Positions 8,184 through 17,013 of a stretch of DNA of 64,000 nucleotides are shown here, in pieces (the first letter of the stretch is position 1; every line of letters begins with the position of its first letter). This DNA is from Saccharopolyspora shandongensis. GTDB taxonomy: Bacteria; Actinomycetota; Actinomycetes; Mycobacteriales; Pseudonocardiaceae. Below the pieces are notes generated by a model. That model did not search any database. It was given only the letters and a program-made list of their open reading frames with translations, and was not told the origin of the DNA. A program made the translations under genes and the position numbers. Where the stretch lies: contig NZ_FNOK01000015.1 in the NCBI RefSeq assembly GCF_900106995.1, positions 1 to 64,000 on the forward strand, read 5' to 3'.

Positions 8184-8338
8184 GTTGCTGATTCCGCCTT
8201 CTCTGCGGTCTTCGCCAGATCCGACCGAGCATTCTGCCGGACACCGTCCGCGCGCAACGTCGGCACTCGCGTCGGCGTGTCGGAACGTCGCTCACCGAGA
8301 CCGCGCGATCACCCGGGGTACACGTCTGGGTGATGGTG

Positions 8339-8400
8339 GCGTTTTCGCGCGAAAACGGCGCCTCGCCTCAGGGGAAACGCCGTTTTCGCGCGAAAACGGC
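8339..8400. repeat. Two palindromes of family C (TTTCGCGCGAAA core)
   Basis: CGTTTTCGCGCGAAAACG at 8340-8357 and again inside a 22-base perfect palindrome at 8379-8400. They lie between tex and the M50 protease gene. Related copies are at 14866-14887, 59714-59738 and 60265-60283. Confidence 0.75.
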
Positions 8401-8418
8401 GTCCTCCGGCGCCGGGAC

Positions 8419-9759
8419 CTACCGCGATTCGAGCGCGCGGCGGGCCCGTCGCCTGCGGAGGGCACGCACCAGCTGGCGGGTCAGGTTGGTCAGCACCAGC
8501 GCGAGGCCCGCCCACGGCAGCACCAGCAGCGCGAGCCGGAGCACGCCGACCGCCGCCGCGGCGGCGTCGCCCGTCTGAAGCGAGGCGCCCACGGCGTCCC
8601 ACTGCAGGGCCAGCGCTTGCCACACGGTGGGCAGCACGTGCGGCGCGAGGAGCAGGAAGGCGATGATCCAGTACGCCATGAACGGGATCACCAGCACGAC
8701 CCACACCGTGATCACCCGGCGGACCCACGGCTTGAGCTCCTGCACGCGGGGATGCGGGCGACGGCCCGGGAGCAGGCTGCGCAGGACCGGCCCCATCCGG
8801 TCGAACAGGTCGGGCACGCCCACCAGGTCGCTCAGGATGTAGTAGCCGTCGAAGCGGACCGACGGCAGGAGCTGCCAGAAGGTGGTCGCCTGCCACGCCA
8901 GGAACGCGGCCAGCAGCCACGCCGAACCGGTCGGCGCGTAGGCGGCGATCATGACGAGCATCGCGATCACGTTGAAGTAGATGCCGCCGAGATCCGTGCG
9001 CAGCCGGCCGCCGCGGCTGAGCCGGTAGGAATCGGTGACCGTGCTGTACATCGCGGGCCACACCAGGTAGATGCCCACGCCCATCGCGCCCGGCCGCGCG
9101 CCGCCGTAGCGGCAGGCGGCGACGTGGCCGCACTCGTGGAACATCCCGGAGACGATCAGCACGCCCAGCACCAGCAGCATCTGCTCCGGCCGATTCAGCA
9201 GCTCCTTCGCGCCCGCGACGACCTGCTCGGCGCCGCCGTTGACGGCCAGCCAGACATCGGCGAAGACGAAGGCCGCGAGGACGGCGATCACCACCGGCGG
9301 CCAGAACAGCGGCCGGAAGATCCGGGCGATGACCGCCACGGTGTGCTCCGGCACCAGCGCGACGCGGAACTTCAGCGCCAGCAACCGATCCCGGCTCTTC
9401 GGGACCTTCTCCGGCGGCGCACCGGACTCCGACACGGCCACGATCCCGGCGGGCCGCAACCGGTTCTCGACGAGGAAGAACGCCTGCCCGGCGGTGAGGG
9501 TGCGCGCCGACTCGCCGCTGAGGCGCGCGGCGAGTTCCGCGAAGCTGCGGCGCCCGTCGAGCCCCGCCGCCGCCAGGTACAGCAGGTGCGAGAGCTGGAG
9601 TATCTGCCCGTCGCGGCGGCGCACCAGGTACGGCGCTTCGCGATGCCCGGAGCCCTGGTAGCGGCCGATCAGCTCGGTGCCTGCCACGAGCGCGGGCACC
9701 GGCAGGTGCGCGACGTCCTCGTCCGCCGGGTGCGACCCGGCCTGGTGCGGGGCGGCCAT
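8419..9759 (-). CDS. Membrane M50-type zinc metalloprotease with N-terminal PqqD-like domain
   Basis: A 446-residue polytopic membrane protein. Residues about 40-108 (YLVRRRDGQILQLSHLLYL, LDGRRSFAELAARLS, LRPAGIV) have the sequence pattern of PqqD-like RiPP recognition elements. Then come several transmembrane helices, the zinc motif HECGH at 208-212 and the second M50 motif FDGYYILSD at 303-311. It belongs to the putative peptide zinc metalloprotease group. Two glycine-rich peptides with a shared leader and a secreted glycine-rich protein are adjacent, so it probably binds the leader and cleaves or exports the peptide. That role is inference; the fold and motifs are seen directly. Confidence 0.85.
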   Translation of the reverse strand: MAAPHQAGSHPADEDVAHLPVPALVAGTELIGRYQGSGHREAPYLVRRRDGQILQLSHLLYLAAAGLDGRRSFAELAARLSGESARTLTAGQAFFLVENRLRPAGIVAVSESGAPPEKVPKSRDRLLALKFRVALVPEHTVAVIARIFRPLFWPPVVIAVLAAFVFADVWLAVNGGAEQVVAGAKELLNRPEQMLLVLGVLIVSGMFHECGHVAACRYGGARPGAMGVGIYLVWPAMYSTVTDSYRLSRGGRLRTDLGGIYFNVIAMLVMIAAYAPTGSAWLLAAFLAWQATTFWQLLPSVRFDGYYILSDLVGVPDLFDRMGPVLRSLLPGRRPHPRVQELKPWVRRVITVWVVLVIPFMAYWIIAFLLLAPHVLPTVWQALALQWDAVGASLQTGDAAAAAVGVLRLALLVLPWAGLALVLTNLTRQLVRALRRRRARRALESR

Positions 9760-9862
9760 TGCGACTCCTGATCAGGTCCGAACGTGGCCGACGGGCGCGA
9801 CATCCTCGCTGGTGGGGGAGGTCGCGCCCGCCGGTGGTGGTGCTGTCGAACGATCCGCGGCG

Positions 9863-10240
9863 TCAGCCCACGTTGCCGCCGCCGTTGCCGCCCATGCCGT
9901 TGCCGCCGATGCCGTTGCCGCCGATGCCGTTACCGCCGTTGCCGCCGTCACCGCCGTCGCCGCCGAGGCCACCTGCGCCGCCGGCACCGCCGTTGCCGCC
10001 GCCCTGGCCGCCACCGTTGCCGCCGCCGGTGCCGCCGTTGCCGCCGTGGATGTCACCGGTGGTGATGACGTTGGCGTCGCCGGTCACCGTTTGGGTGTGC
10101 GTGGGCGGGTCGTACGGGGCCAGGACGTCGGTGCCGCTCCAGGGGAGCCAGAACGTCGACATGACCGTGCGCGCCGGCAGGAACTCGACGCGCTGGTCGT
10201 CCAGTTCGGTAGCGCTCAGAGACCGAGTGGTCTGTGGCAT
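9863..10240 (-). CDS. Glycine-rich peptide with conserved leader (candidate RiPP-type precursor 1)
   Basis: A 125-residue protein in two parts. The N-terminal ~65 residues hold a leader with QRVEFLPARTVMSTF (about residues 16-30) and a spacer (TQTVTGDANVITTGDIHG). The rest is almost pure GGNGG, GGDGG and GGNGI repeats ending GGGNVG. The block QRVEFLPARTVMS is identical in the peptide encoded at 12360. No signal peptide is seen. The ATG at 10240 follows GGAG at good distance. Same strand as the protease 103 bases downstream, consistent with one operon. A precursor role is inferred from leader conservation and context. Confidence 0.75.
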   Translation of the reverse strand: MPQTTRSLSATELDDQRVEFLPARTVMSTFWLPWSGTDVLAPYDPPTHTQTVTGDANVITTGDIHGGNGGTGGGNGGGQGGGNGGAGGAGGLGGDGGDGGNGGNGIGGNGIGGNGMGGNGGGNVG

Positions 10241-10449
10241 CTGGTGCTCCTTCGCAATTCGAGGGGATTCACAGGGGAAAACCGGAGTTCGGTCGCCCCG
10301 CTGGAGCGCCGCTGCGGCACGATCCCGGCGCACGGGCCAGAACCTAGGAGCACCGGACGTCCGCTGCACTTTGATTCACTCCCACGGGTGCGCGCAGCTC
10401 GTCGGGGCGGGCGGTGATCTGATTCGCCGCTGTCGGCTCGGGGCGCTCA

Positions 10450-11748
10450 TCAGGAGTCCCGGCGGGCCGCCTCTTCGGTGCCGATGTGGCCGCCGGCCCC
10501 GCCGGTGCCGCCCGTTCCGCCGGTGCCCGCGATGGCGTTGAGGCCGCCCTGGCCTTGCAGCCCGGACGTGCTGCCCATGCCGCTGCCGTCGCCGCCATCG
10601 CCACCGCTGCCGCCGTCACCGCCGGGGCCTTCAACGACGTGGACCGCGGACCGGCCACCGTTCTCGGACATGATGTTGCCGACGTTGGCGACTCCGCCGC
10701 TGCCGCCGATTCCGCCGGCCCCACCGTCGCCCTCAACGTCGACGCCCTCGCGGGAGCTGGTGGCGCTCGGCTGGCCGTCGCCGCCCTTGCCGCCGACACC
10801 GCCCCGGCCACCCTTGCCGCCCTGCACGGTGATGTCGTCGTCGCCGGTGCTGACGATCGTGCCGGTGGGACCGTTGCCGACACCGCCAGGTCCGTTGGCG
10901 TCAAAGGCGCCACCGCCGCCGTTGCCTCCGACACCGCCGTTGCCGCTGCGCGTCTCCGCGGTGCCGGGCCCGCCGCGGCCGCCGGTGCCGCCGTCGCCGT
11001 TGTTCCCGCCGGTGATGGTGATCGTGTTGCTGCCCTCGCCGGGGTTGATGCGGCCGAGGTTGCCGATGCCGCCTTGGCCGCCGTTGCCACCCGCGCCACC
11101 GCGCGCGTCGGCCGGGTTGGTGCTGCCTGGGCCGCCGTTGCCGCCTTCACCACCGTTGCCGCCGTTGCCGCCGGTGATGGTGATCGTGTCGTCGCCCTGC
11201 CCGGCGTTGATCACGCCGGTCTCCGCCACGGCAGGACCGCCGGCGCCGCCGGGACCGCCCGTGCCTGCGCTGCCGCCCGCTCGCGCGCTGGTCCTCGCGT
11301 CGGCGCCGTTCTGGCCTGCGTCCCCGCCGTTGCCGCCGCCGTTCTTGCCGCCGTCGGAGCCGTCGATGTCGCGATCGCTGCGGGCCTCGCCGAGGTAGCC
11401 GTTGCCGCCCTTGCCGCCGTTGCCGCCGCGGCGGCCGGTGATGATGATCGTGTCGTCGCCACCGCCGGCGTTGATGGTGCCCACCAGTGCCCCGGTGAGC
11501 ACGATCCGGTCGTTGCCCTCGGTGCCGTCGACCGTCATCCCGGCCGGGATTCCTCGGCTGCAGAAGATGTTCACCCCGGAACCGTTGTCGGCCCGGGTGC
11601 AGGAGGGGGCGGCGGCGTCGGCCGGCTGGACCGCGATGAGGCTGAACGCCGCGGCGAGCACGGCGGCGCCGGGCAGCGGCCATCGCGTTCCGGGCTTGAA
11701 GGCGCTCGGAACCTCGGCGGGAACGGCCCGACGTGGACGGTTACTCAT
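10450..11748 (-). CDS. Secreted glycine-rich protein with RTX/haemolysin-type strand repeats
   Basis: A 432-residue protein with a Sec-type signal (hydrophobic GAAVLAAAFSLIAVQ, cleavage near ADAAA at ~46). The mature part alternates GNDRIVLTG, GGGDDTIIITG, GQGDDTITITG, GEGSNTITITG and GDDDITVQG strands with long GGNGGxGG stretches. The former resemble calcium-binding beta-roll nonapeptides; the latter match the peptides on either side. Probably extracellular or cell-surface. It heads the apparent minus-strand operon with peptide 1 and the protease. The low-complexity PE_PGRS-like look is compositional: there is no PE domain. Confidence 0.8.
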   Translation of the reverse strand: MSNRPRRAVPAEVPSAFKPGTRWPLPGAAVLAAAFSLIAVQPADAAAPSCTRADNGSGVNIFCSRGIPAGMTVDGTEGNDRIVLTGALVGTINAGGGDDTIIITGRRGGNGGKGGNGYLGEARSDRDIDGSDGGKNGGGNGGDAGQNGADARTSARAGGSAGTGGPGGAGGPAVAETGVINAGQGDDTITITGGNGGNGGEGGNGGPGSTNPADARGGAGGNGGQGGIGNLGRINPGEGSNTITITGGNNGDGGTGGRGGPGTAETRSGNGGVGGNGGGGAFDANGPGGVGNGPTGTIVSTGDDDITVQGGKGGRGGVGGKGGDGQPSATSSREGVDVEGDGGAGGIGGSGGVANVGNIMSENGGRSAVHVVEGPGGDGGSGGDGGDGSGMGSTSGLQGQGGLNAIAGTGGTGGTGGAGGHIGTEEAARRDS

Positions 11749-12359
11749 CGACGCAACTCCTAACCGGGTGTGATCATGGCTGGGTCAAACGGTCGCAGAG
11801 TTCGGGGTGAAAGAACTACTGACTCGCTGAATTCGAAAGGGTGATTTCGAGTTGCGCGAGATCCGTTCTCGTGCCGTCGGTGGTTCGGCGCGCGCATATC
11901 TGATCTTGGTGCGAGCGGTGATCTTCGCTTCGCGCGGAATGCGAACAATTTCGTTCCGGCGGGTTTGTGCAACCGGATTTCGCCCGACGAGATCGGCCGC
12001 CGGATATTACGCGACGCGGTGTTTTCGGATTTTGATTTCGGCGGAAGGCGGCAAACGGGAGTGCGGCGGCATTGTCCGATGAAAAGGATCTCGACTCGCT
12101 TCCATTTGATATTGCCCGGAGATCGCAGCCGGTGTTGGTGCAGGTGGTTGGGTATGTTCATGGATATTGGTCGGGGTTTTACGGCATGGTTGTCCGGGCT
12201 GGCGGAGGTTTTCGGGCTGCGGGGCATTGTGGCTGCCCATACCCTCCGTGCTGATGCCGACTAATCTGGGGCATTGGAACGGGGATCTGGGGGGTTGGAC
12301 CTTGTTCGGGCATCGATCTCCACTGGATTCCGAGCCCTTTCCGAACCGAGGAGGGTCAG
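11749..12359. other. 611-bp divergent intergenic region of the glycine-rich locus
   Basis: Noticeably less GC-rich than its neighbours, with T/A-rich patches around 11930-12160. Both flanking glycine-rich genes point away from it, so it should hold both promoters. Open frames here lack codon bias and RBSs and I do not call them. No clear operator palindrome was found. Confidence 0.5.
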
Positions 12360-12677
<318 letters not shown>

Positions 12678-12694
12678 TCAGCCCCCGGCTGCAT

Positions 12695-12727
12695 CGGCGG
12701 GTCCGCGCAGTTCTCGCGGGCCCGCCG
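12695..12727 (+). terminator. Hairpin terminator after glycine-rich peptide 2
   Basis: CGGCGGGTCCGCG (12695-12707) pairs with CGCGGGCCCGCCG (12715-12727) with one G-U pair and a 7-base loop, 18 bases past the stop codon. Confidence 0.7.
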
Positions 12728-12775
12728 CTTGCCGCCTGATCCCGTGCGGTGATCCGGTTTGAGTACGGTACGCGG

Positions 12776-13369
12776 ATGGCTAAGTCGCGGACACCGGGCG
12801 GCCCATCGATGGACAGCGAGCAGACCGCGCGCTCCCTGGAACGAGCGGCGCTGGAACTGCTGGCCCGGGACGGCGTGCTCAAGGGGCTCAACCTGCGCGA
12901 GGTCGCCGATCACGCCGGCGTGAACCGGGCGCTGGTGTACCACTACTTCGGCTCGCGGCGCGACCTGCTGCGCGCGGCGCTGCGGCACAACGTGCGGCAG
13001 CGGATCATGAGCGTGCGGATGCAGGACGAGCCGCTGGGTTTCGGCGACCGGATGAAGCACGCGCTGCGCGGCTGCATCCGGTACGTGTCGATGTACCGGC
13101 TGGTCGCGCTGCTGGTACTGGACGGCGACTCGACGCTGCGGTTGATGCCCGACCTGCCGCGCACCCAGCAGCGGTTGAAGCAGGACCAGGCCGAGGGCGC
13201 CCTGGATCCGGAGATCGATCCGGTGGCGCTGCACGCGATGATGGTTTCGCTGTCGCTGGGGTACCCGATGGCACGCACGCAGCTGGCCAAGGAGTTCGGC
13301 CTCGGCGTGCGCGAACTGGACGAGCGGATGTTCGCGCTCGCCGAGCGGCTAGGCCCCGAGAAGCCCTGA
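12776..13369 (+). CDS. TetR family transcriptional regulator
   Basis: A 197-residue TetR regulator. The HTH is seen as GLNLREVADHAGVNRALVYHYF (about residues 38-59), followed by an all-helical ligand domain (YVSMYRLVALLVLDGDST). The ATG at 12776 is preferred over an upstream start because the extra N-terminal codons look non-coding. It precedes an MFS transporter gene by about 155 bases on the same strand and may control it. Ligand unknown. Confidence 0.8.
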   Translation: MAKSRTPGGPSMDSEQTARSLERAALELLARDGVLKGLNLREVADHAGVNRALVYHYFGSRRDLLRAALRHNVRQRIMSVRMQDEPLGFGDRMKHALRGCIRYVSMYRLVALLVLDGDSTLRLMPDLPRTQQRLKQDQAEGALDPEIDPVALHAMMVSLSLGYPMARTQLAKEFGLGVRELDERMFALAERLGPEKP

Positions 13370-13524
13370 ACTACCTGTTCAGGATGTTCGATTGGTTCGT
13401 GAAAGAGGTTGCTGCTGGGGAGAAATCTGGCTCCGCAGGATTGACGAAACGTTAAACACGCGCTTCCCTCTGTGGGTCGGTGCGGCCTCGCCGTTGAGGC
13501 CGCCGCCGCGAGGAGGCGAGTCGA

Positions 13525-14853
13525 TTGGCTGTTCCCCAGACCACCGAGTTGGCCGGCAGTGGCACGAGTCAGACGCAGCCCGGGAGCGTGCGGGCCTGGC
13601 TGGTCGTGGCGATGGTCGTCGCCCTGATGGTGATCAACTTCGGCGACAAGGCGGTGCTCGGGCTCGCGGCCGGGCCGATCATGCGGGAGCTCGGGCTCAG
13701 CGCCGCCGAGTACGGCGCCGTGGCCAGCAGCTTCTACCTGTTGTTCAGCGTGTCCGCGGTGCTGGTCGGATTCCTGTCGAACCGGGTCAAGACCACCTGG
13801 ATCCTGGGCACCCTGGCGGTGCTGTGGTCGCTGACCTCGGTGCCGCTGCTGCTCGCGGCCAGCGCATCGACCCTGTACCTCAGCCGGATCGCGCTCGGCG
13901 CGGCCGAAGGACCGACCGCGCCGATGGTCGTGCACGCCGTGCAGAAGTGGTTCCCGGAGGACCGCCGGTCGGTGCCGACGGCGCTGACGCAGATGGGCGG
14001 CGCGCTGGGCCTGGTCATCGCGGCGCCGACGCTGGTCTACCTGATCACCAACCACGGCTGGCGCGCGGCGTTCGTCGCGTTGGCGCTGGCCGGCGTGGTG
14101 TGGGTGGTGCTGTGGGCGTTCATCGGCCGCGAAGGGCCGCTGACCACCTACGACGCCGGGCAGCACGGCGTCGTGCAGGCGGGCGGCGAGCCGGACGTGC
14201 CGTACCGGAAGCTGTTCTTCAACGGGACCTTCCTCGGCGGCCTGCTGGCCGGCGTCGGCGCGTACTGGGCGCTGGCGATGAACACCGCCTGGCTGCCGAT
14301 GTACCTGGAGAAGGCGCTCGGGTACGAGCCGCACCAGATCGGCGTCGTCGTGGTGATCCCGAACGTGCTGAACGCGCTGGCGATCCTGGTCGTCCCGTGG
14401 CTCTCCGGGCGCTGGATGCGGCGCGGTGCCACCGGCCGGGTGGCCCGCGGTGTCGTCGCCGGGCTGACCGTCGCCTTCGCGGGCGGCTGCATGCTGATCC
14501 TGCCGCACGCCGGCGGCGCCGCCGCTTTGGTGCTGATGACGCTGGCGTTCGGGCTGCCGAGCGTGGCGTTCCCGCTGGGCTATCTGACCGCCGCGCAGAT
14601 CGCGCCGGTCCGCAAGCGCGGGGCGGTGATCGCGTCGAAGACGGCGCTGGTGACCTTGGCCGGGGTGTTCGCGCCTGCCGTGACCGGCGCGCTCGTCCAG
14701 GCCGCCGGTTCGGGCGGGGCGGGATTCCAGACCGCGTTCGGCCTGTGCGCCGGGCTGATGATCGTCGGCGGGCTGCTCGCGGCGCTGGTCGTGAACCCCG
14801 AGCGCGACGCCCGCCGCCTCGGCCTGCTACCGGCCGGAGCCGACCGCCCGTGA
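13525..14853 (+). CDS. MFS transporter, anion:cation symporter (ACS)-like
   Basis: A 442-residue protein with about 12 transmembrane helices, starting at a TTG after GAGGAGG. Helix 1 carries MVINFGDKAVLGLA, loop 2-3 has FLSNRVKTTW, and SRIALGAAEGPTAPMVVHAVQKWFP in helix 4-5 is typical of ACS-family carriers of organic anions. It lies upstream of a broken acyl-CoA ligase gene and an MBL hydrolase, suggesting a former uptake-and-activation operon for a carboxylate. The substrate is not known. Confidence 0.85.
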   Translation: MAVPQTTELAGSGTSQTQPGSVRAWLVVAMVVALMVINFGDKAVLGLAAGPIMRELGLSAAEYGAVASSFYLLFSVSAVLVGFLSNRVKTTWILGTLAVLWSLTSVPLLLAASASTLYLSRIALGAAEGPTAPMVVHAVQKWFPEDRRSVPTALTQMGGALGLVIAAPTLVYLITNHGWRAAFVALALAGVVWVVLWAFIGREGPLTTYDAGQHGVVQAGGEPDVPYRKLFFNGTFLGGLLAGVGAYWALAMNTAWLPMYLEKALGYEPHQIGVVVVIPNVLNALAILVVPWLSGRWMRRGATGRVARGVVAGLTVAFAGGCMLILPHAGGAAALVLMTLAFGLPSVAFPLGYLTAAQIAPVRKRGAVIASKTALVTLAGVFAPAVTGALVQAAGSGGAGFQTAFGLCAGLMIVGGLLAALVVNPERDARRLGLLPAGADRP

Positions 14854-14865
14854 GCGGTTCTGCGC

Positions 14866-14887
14866 GGCGACTTCGCGCGAAATCGCC
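14866..14887. repeat. Palindrome of family C
   Basis: GGCGACTTCGCGCGAAATCG plus CC, an imperfect 22-base palindrome with the TTCGCGCGAA core, 13 bases after the MFS gene. A possible terminator. Confidence 0.6.
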
Positions 14888-14960
14888 ACCGCGCCAAGAC
14901 GACCTCTGCCGAGCAAGGAAGCACGCACGAGCCGGAGCGCTGAGTTCGCGAGGAGGCAGC

Positions 14961-15503
14961 ATGCCGCTGGAGTCGTTGCTCTTCCCCAAGGCGATCGGCG
15001 TGCGCTACGTCGACACCGCCGTCGCGGGCGAGGACCTACCGCCCGCCGATCGGTATGTCGTGAAGATCGACTCGCCGGATGCGCCGCACCGCGCTCGCCT
15101 CGGCCTGGTCAAGCTGGGCGTTGCGGCGGCGGACGTCGTCGAGACCTGCGCGGAACTGCTTGCCAGGGCAGGAGAACTGGAACTCACCGGGGCACGCGCG
15201 GTGATCCAGCCGCAGCTCGCGCACCAGGGCGAGATCGCCGTCGGGGCGGTGCGCGATCCGCCCTACGGGCCCGCACTGCTGATCGGGCCCGGCGGCTCGC
15301 GCGTCCCGGGGCGATCGCGCGAGCCCTCGCCGACGCGCCCCGCAGCTGTCCACAGTGGAGTTCGCTGCGGTGCCGGCCCGGCTCGGCGAGCTCGTCGTGG
15401 GGGTACCGGCGCTCGCCGAACTCGACATCAACCCGCTGCTGCTGACGGCCGACGGCGCGCCCGTCGCCGTCGACTCGCTCATCGTCGTATCGGAGGAAGC
15501 AAG
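14961..15503 (+). pseudogene. Broken acyl-CoA ligase, ATP-grasp part (ADP-forming type)
   Basis: ATG after GAGGAGG. The first ~110 codons (FPKAIGVRYVD, DRYVVKIDSPDAPHRARLGL, ARAVIQPQLAHQGEIAVGA) match the ATP-grasp domain of ADP-forming acetyl-CoA synthetases. Sense then moves to other frames (ALADAP; then VEFAAVPARLGELVVGVPAL, AELDINPLLL and VAVDSLIVVSEE, the family C-terminus). The central part expected between these is also missing. So the gene has an internal deletion and at least one frameshift. In the C-terminal frame the stop should fall at 15501-15504, but the relevant base is altered (see the next gene). Confidence 0.7.
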
Positions 15504-16697
15504 ACCGACACCGCCGAACACAACCCGCTCGACAAGCGCCGGCCGACCCAGGTCGTCGCCCCGGGGATCTACCAGCTGGGATTGCAGGGCAACAGCTTCA
15601 TCGTCGAAACCGAGCAGGGGCTGCTGGTGGTCGACACCGGGCCGAGCCCCGACCTAGTGCCGGACGCGCTCGCCGACCTGCGGCAGCACACCGACGCCCC
15701 GATCCGCTGGATCGTCTACAGCCACGGGCACATGGGCTACAACTACGGCGTGCCGGGGTTCCTCGCCGACGCCGAACGCCGCGGCGACCCGCGGCCGACG
15801 ATCATCGCGCACGAGAACGTGGTCCGCCGCTACCGCCGGTACGCCGAGACGGGCGGCCTGCAGGCCCACCTCAACTCGATGCAGTTCCGCCGCGCCAAGG
15901 CGGCCTTCCCGGCGGTGCCCCCGCAGACGTTCCCGGACCAGACCTACGCCGAGTCGCTGACGCTCGGCACCACCGGCCGCGTGGTGCAGCTCCTCTGGGC
16001 GCCGTCGGAGACCGACGACGTGACGGCGGTGTGGCTGCCGCAGGAACGCATCCTCTACGGCAGCGCGGCGGTGATCGAATCCCTCCCGAACATCGGCACG
16101 CCGCTGCGCACCCTCCGCGACCCCGTGCGCTGGGCCGACACCCTCGACCGGTTCGCCGCGCTGGACCCCGCCGTGGTGGTGCCGGAGTGGGGCAAGCCGC
16201 GGCGCGAGCAGGTCAGGGAGATGCTCACCGGGACCGCGCGGGCCCTGCGCTGGCTGCGCGCCGAAGTGGTGGCGCGGCTGAACAAGGGCATGGTCGTCGG
16301 CGAGATCCTGCACGACCTCGACTACCCGGCGGAGCTGTTCGACGAGCCGTGGATGGCCGAGACCTACGGGCACCGCGACTTCGTGGTCTGCGACATCGTG
16401 CGCGCCGAGACCGGTTGGTGGGACTTCAACCCGACCAACCTGCACCCGTCCCACCCCGACGTCGCCGCGGCGGCCGTCGCGGGCGCGATCGCGGACCAGG
16501 CGGCGGTGCTGGCCCGGGCCCGCGAGCTGCGCGACGCGGGGGAGGTGCAGCAGGCGCTGCACGTGATCGACCTGCTCGCGCTGGCGCCAGGGGACGAGCC
16601 GGAGATCGTCGAGGCCCGCGAGCTGAAGGCGGAGCTGTGCGAGCTGCGCGCGAAGCAGGCGTCGAGCTACGTGTCGCGGAGCCTGTACCGGGTCTAG
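15501..16697 (+). CDS. MBL-fold alkyl-sulfatase-like hydrolase, start codon apparently lost
   Basis: A 398-codon MBL-fold protein: beta strands with FIVETEQGLLVVDTGPSPD, the metal loop YSHGHMGYNYG, and a C-terminal alkyl-sulfatase dimerisation-type helical region (HPSHPDVAAAAVAGAIADQA). The usual HxHxDH is changed to HxHxxxN, as in some sulfatase-like homologues, so metal binding may differ. No ATG, GTG or TTG lies at the expected start. The codon four bases after GGAGG (15492-15496) is AAG; changing 15502 to T would give ATGA, restoring both this start and the upstream stop. As it stands it reads through from the broken ligase or starts internally (TTG near 15582). Confidence 0.65.
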   Translation, partial: KTDTAEHNPLDKRRPTQVVAPGIYQLGLQGNSFIVETEQGLLVVDTGPSPDLVPDALADLRQHTDAPIRWIVYSHGHMGYNYGVPGFLADAERRGDPRPTIIAHENVVRRYRRYAETGGLQAHLNSMQFRRAKAAFPAVPPQTFPDQTYAESLTLGTTGRVVQLLWAPSETDDVTAVWLPQERILYGSAAVIESLPNIGTPLRTLRDPVRWADTLDRFAALDPAVVVPEWGKPRREQVREMLTGTARALRWLRAEVVARLNKGMVVGEILHDLDYPAELFDEPWMAETYGHRDFVVCDIVRAETGWWDFNPTNLHPSHPDVAAAAVAGAIADQAAVLARARELRDAGEVQQALHVIDLLALAPGDEPEIVEARELKAELCELRAKQASSYVSRSLYRV

Positions 16698-16714
16698 CGC
16701 ACGGCTGGCCACGG

Positions 16715-16763
16715 CGTCGTGAGTGTTCTGGGTCGCTCTGACGGCCCAAAACGCGCACGAACG
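16715..16763. repeat. Degenerate hairpin of repeat family B
   Basis: CGTCGTGAGTGTTCTGGG then CCCAAAACGCGCACGA, an imperfect hairpin just after the MBL gene. A likely terminator and a diverged member of the CGTGAGTG family. Confidence 0.55.
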
Positions 16764-17013
16764 TAGCTCCGAGCACCGGTGCCGTGGCCACAAGGCCACC
16801 GGCATCCCCACCTGCAACGGCTGTCCCTCGCGTTGTCGACCCCGAGGCGCGGGGCTTGTGAGCTGAGCCGCTAAGCTGCCGCCGCTCAACGCTGCGCGGT
16901 CACAAATCGTGACGGATCAAGCATCGGACGTAGCCTGATGGGGTTAATCTAGGTACTCGGGCACGTACAAACCGCGATGCATGCACACGCTCCGTGCTGG
17001 AGTGTGGTGACTC
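16764..17013. other. Upstream region of the muramidase gene
   Basis: About 250 bases without a gene. GTCACAAATCGTGAC (16899-16913) is a pair of 5-base blocks that reads both as an inverted repeat and loosely as an MtrA-type site, which would suit a cell-wall hydrolase; this is weak. No riboswitch consensus (for example ydaO) was recognised. Confidence 0.3.

Noticed and set aside
5871..8333. 820-codon frame antisense to tex
   Set aside because: Same GC-bias artefact; tex is a well-conserved protein on the minus strand.
10450..11748. PE_PGRS protein
   Set aside because: There is no PE domain; it has a Sec signal and RTX-like strands. Similarity is only glycine-rich composition.
11760..12227. 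155-codon minus-strand frame in the glycine-rich intergenic region
   Set aside because: Composition is basic and patternless, there is no ribosome site, and it would run through both divergent promoters.
13392..16697. Single 1101-codon protein spanning the MFS, ligase and MBL genes
   Set aside because: The first third is an out-of-frame shadow of the MFS transporter. Only the MBL part and the ligase N-terminus carry coding sense, joined by loss of a start/stop overlap.
16764..17013. Cyclic-di-AMP (ydaO) riboswitch upstream of the muramidase
   Set aside because: I could not find the conserved ydaO sequence blocks; only a short inverted repeat is present.
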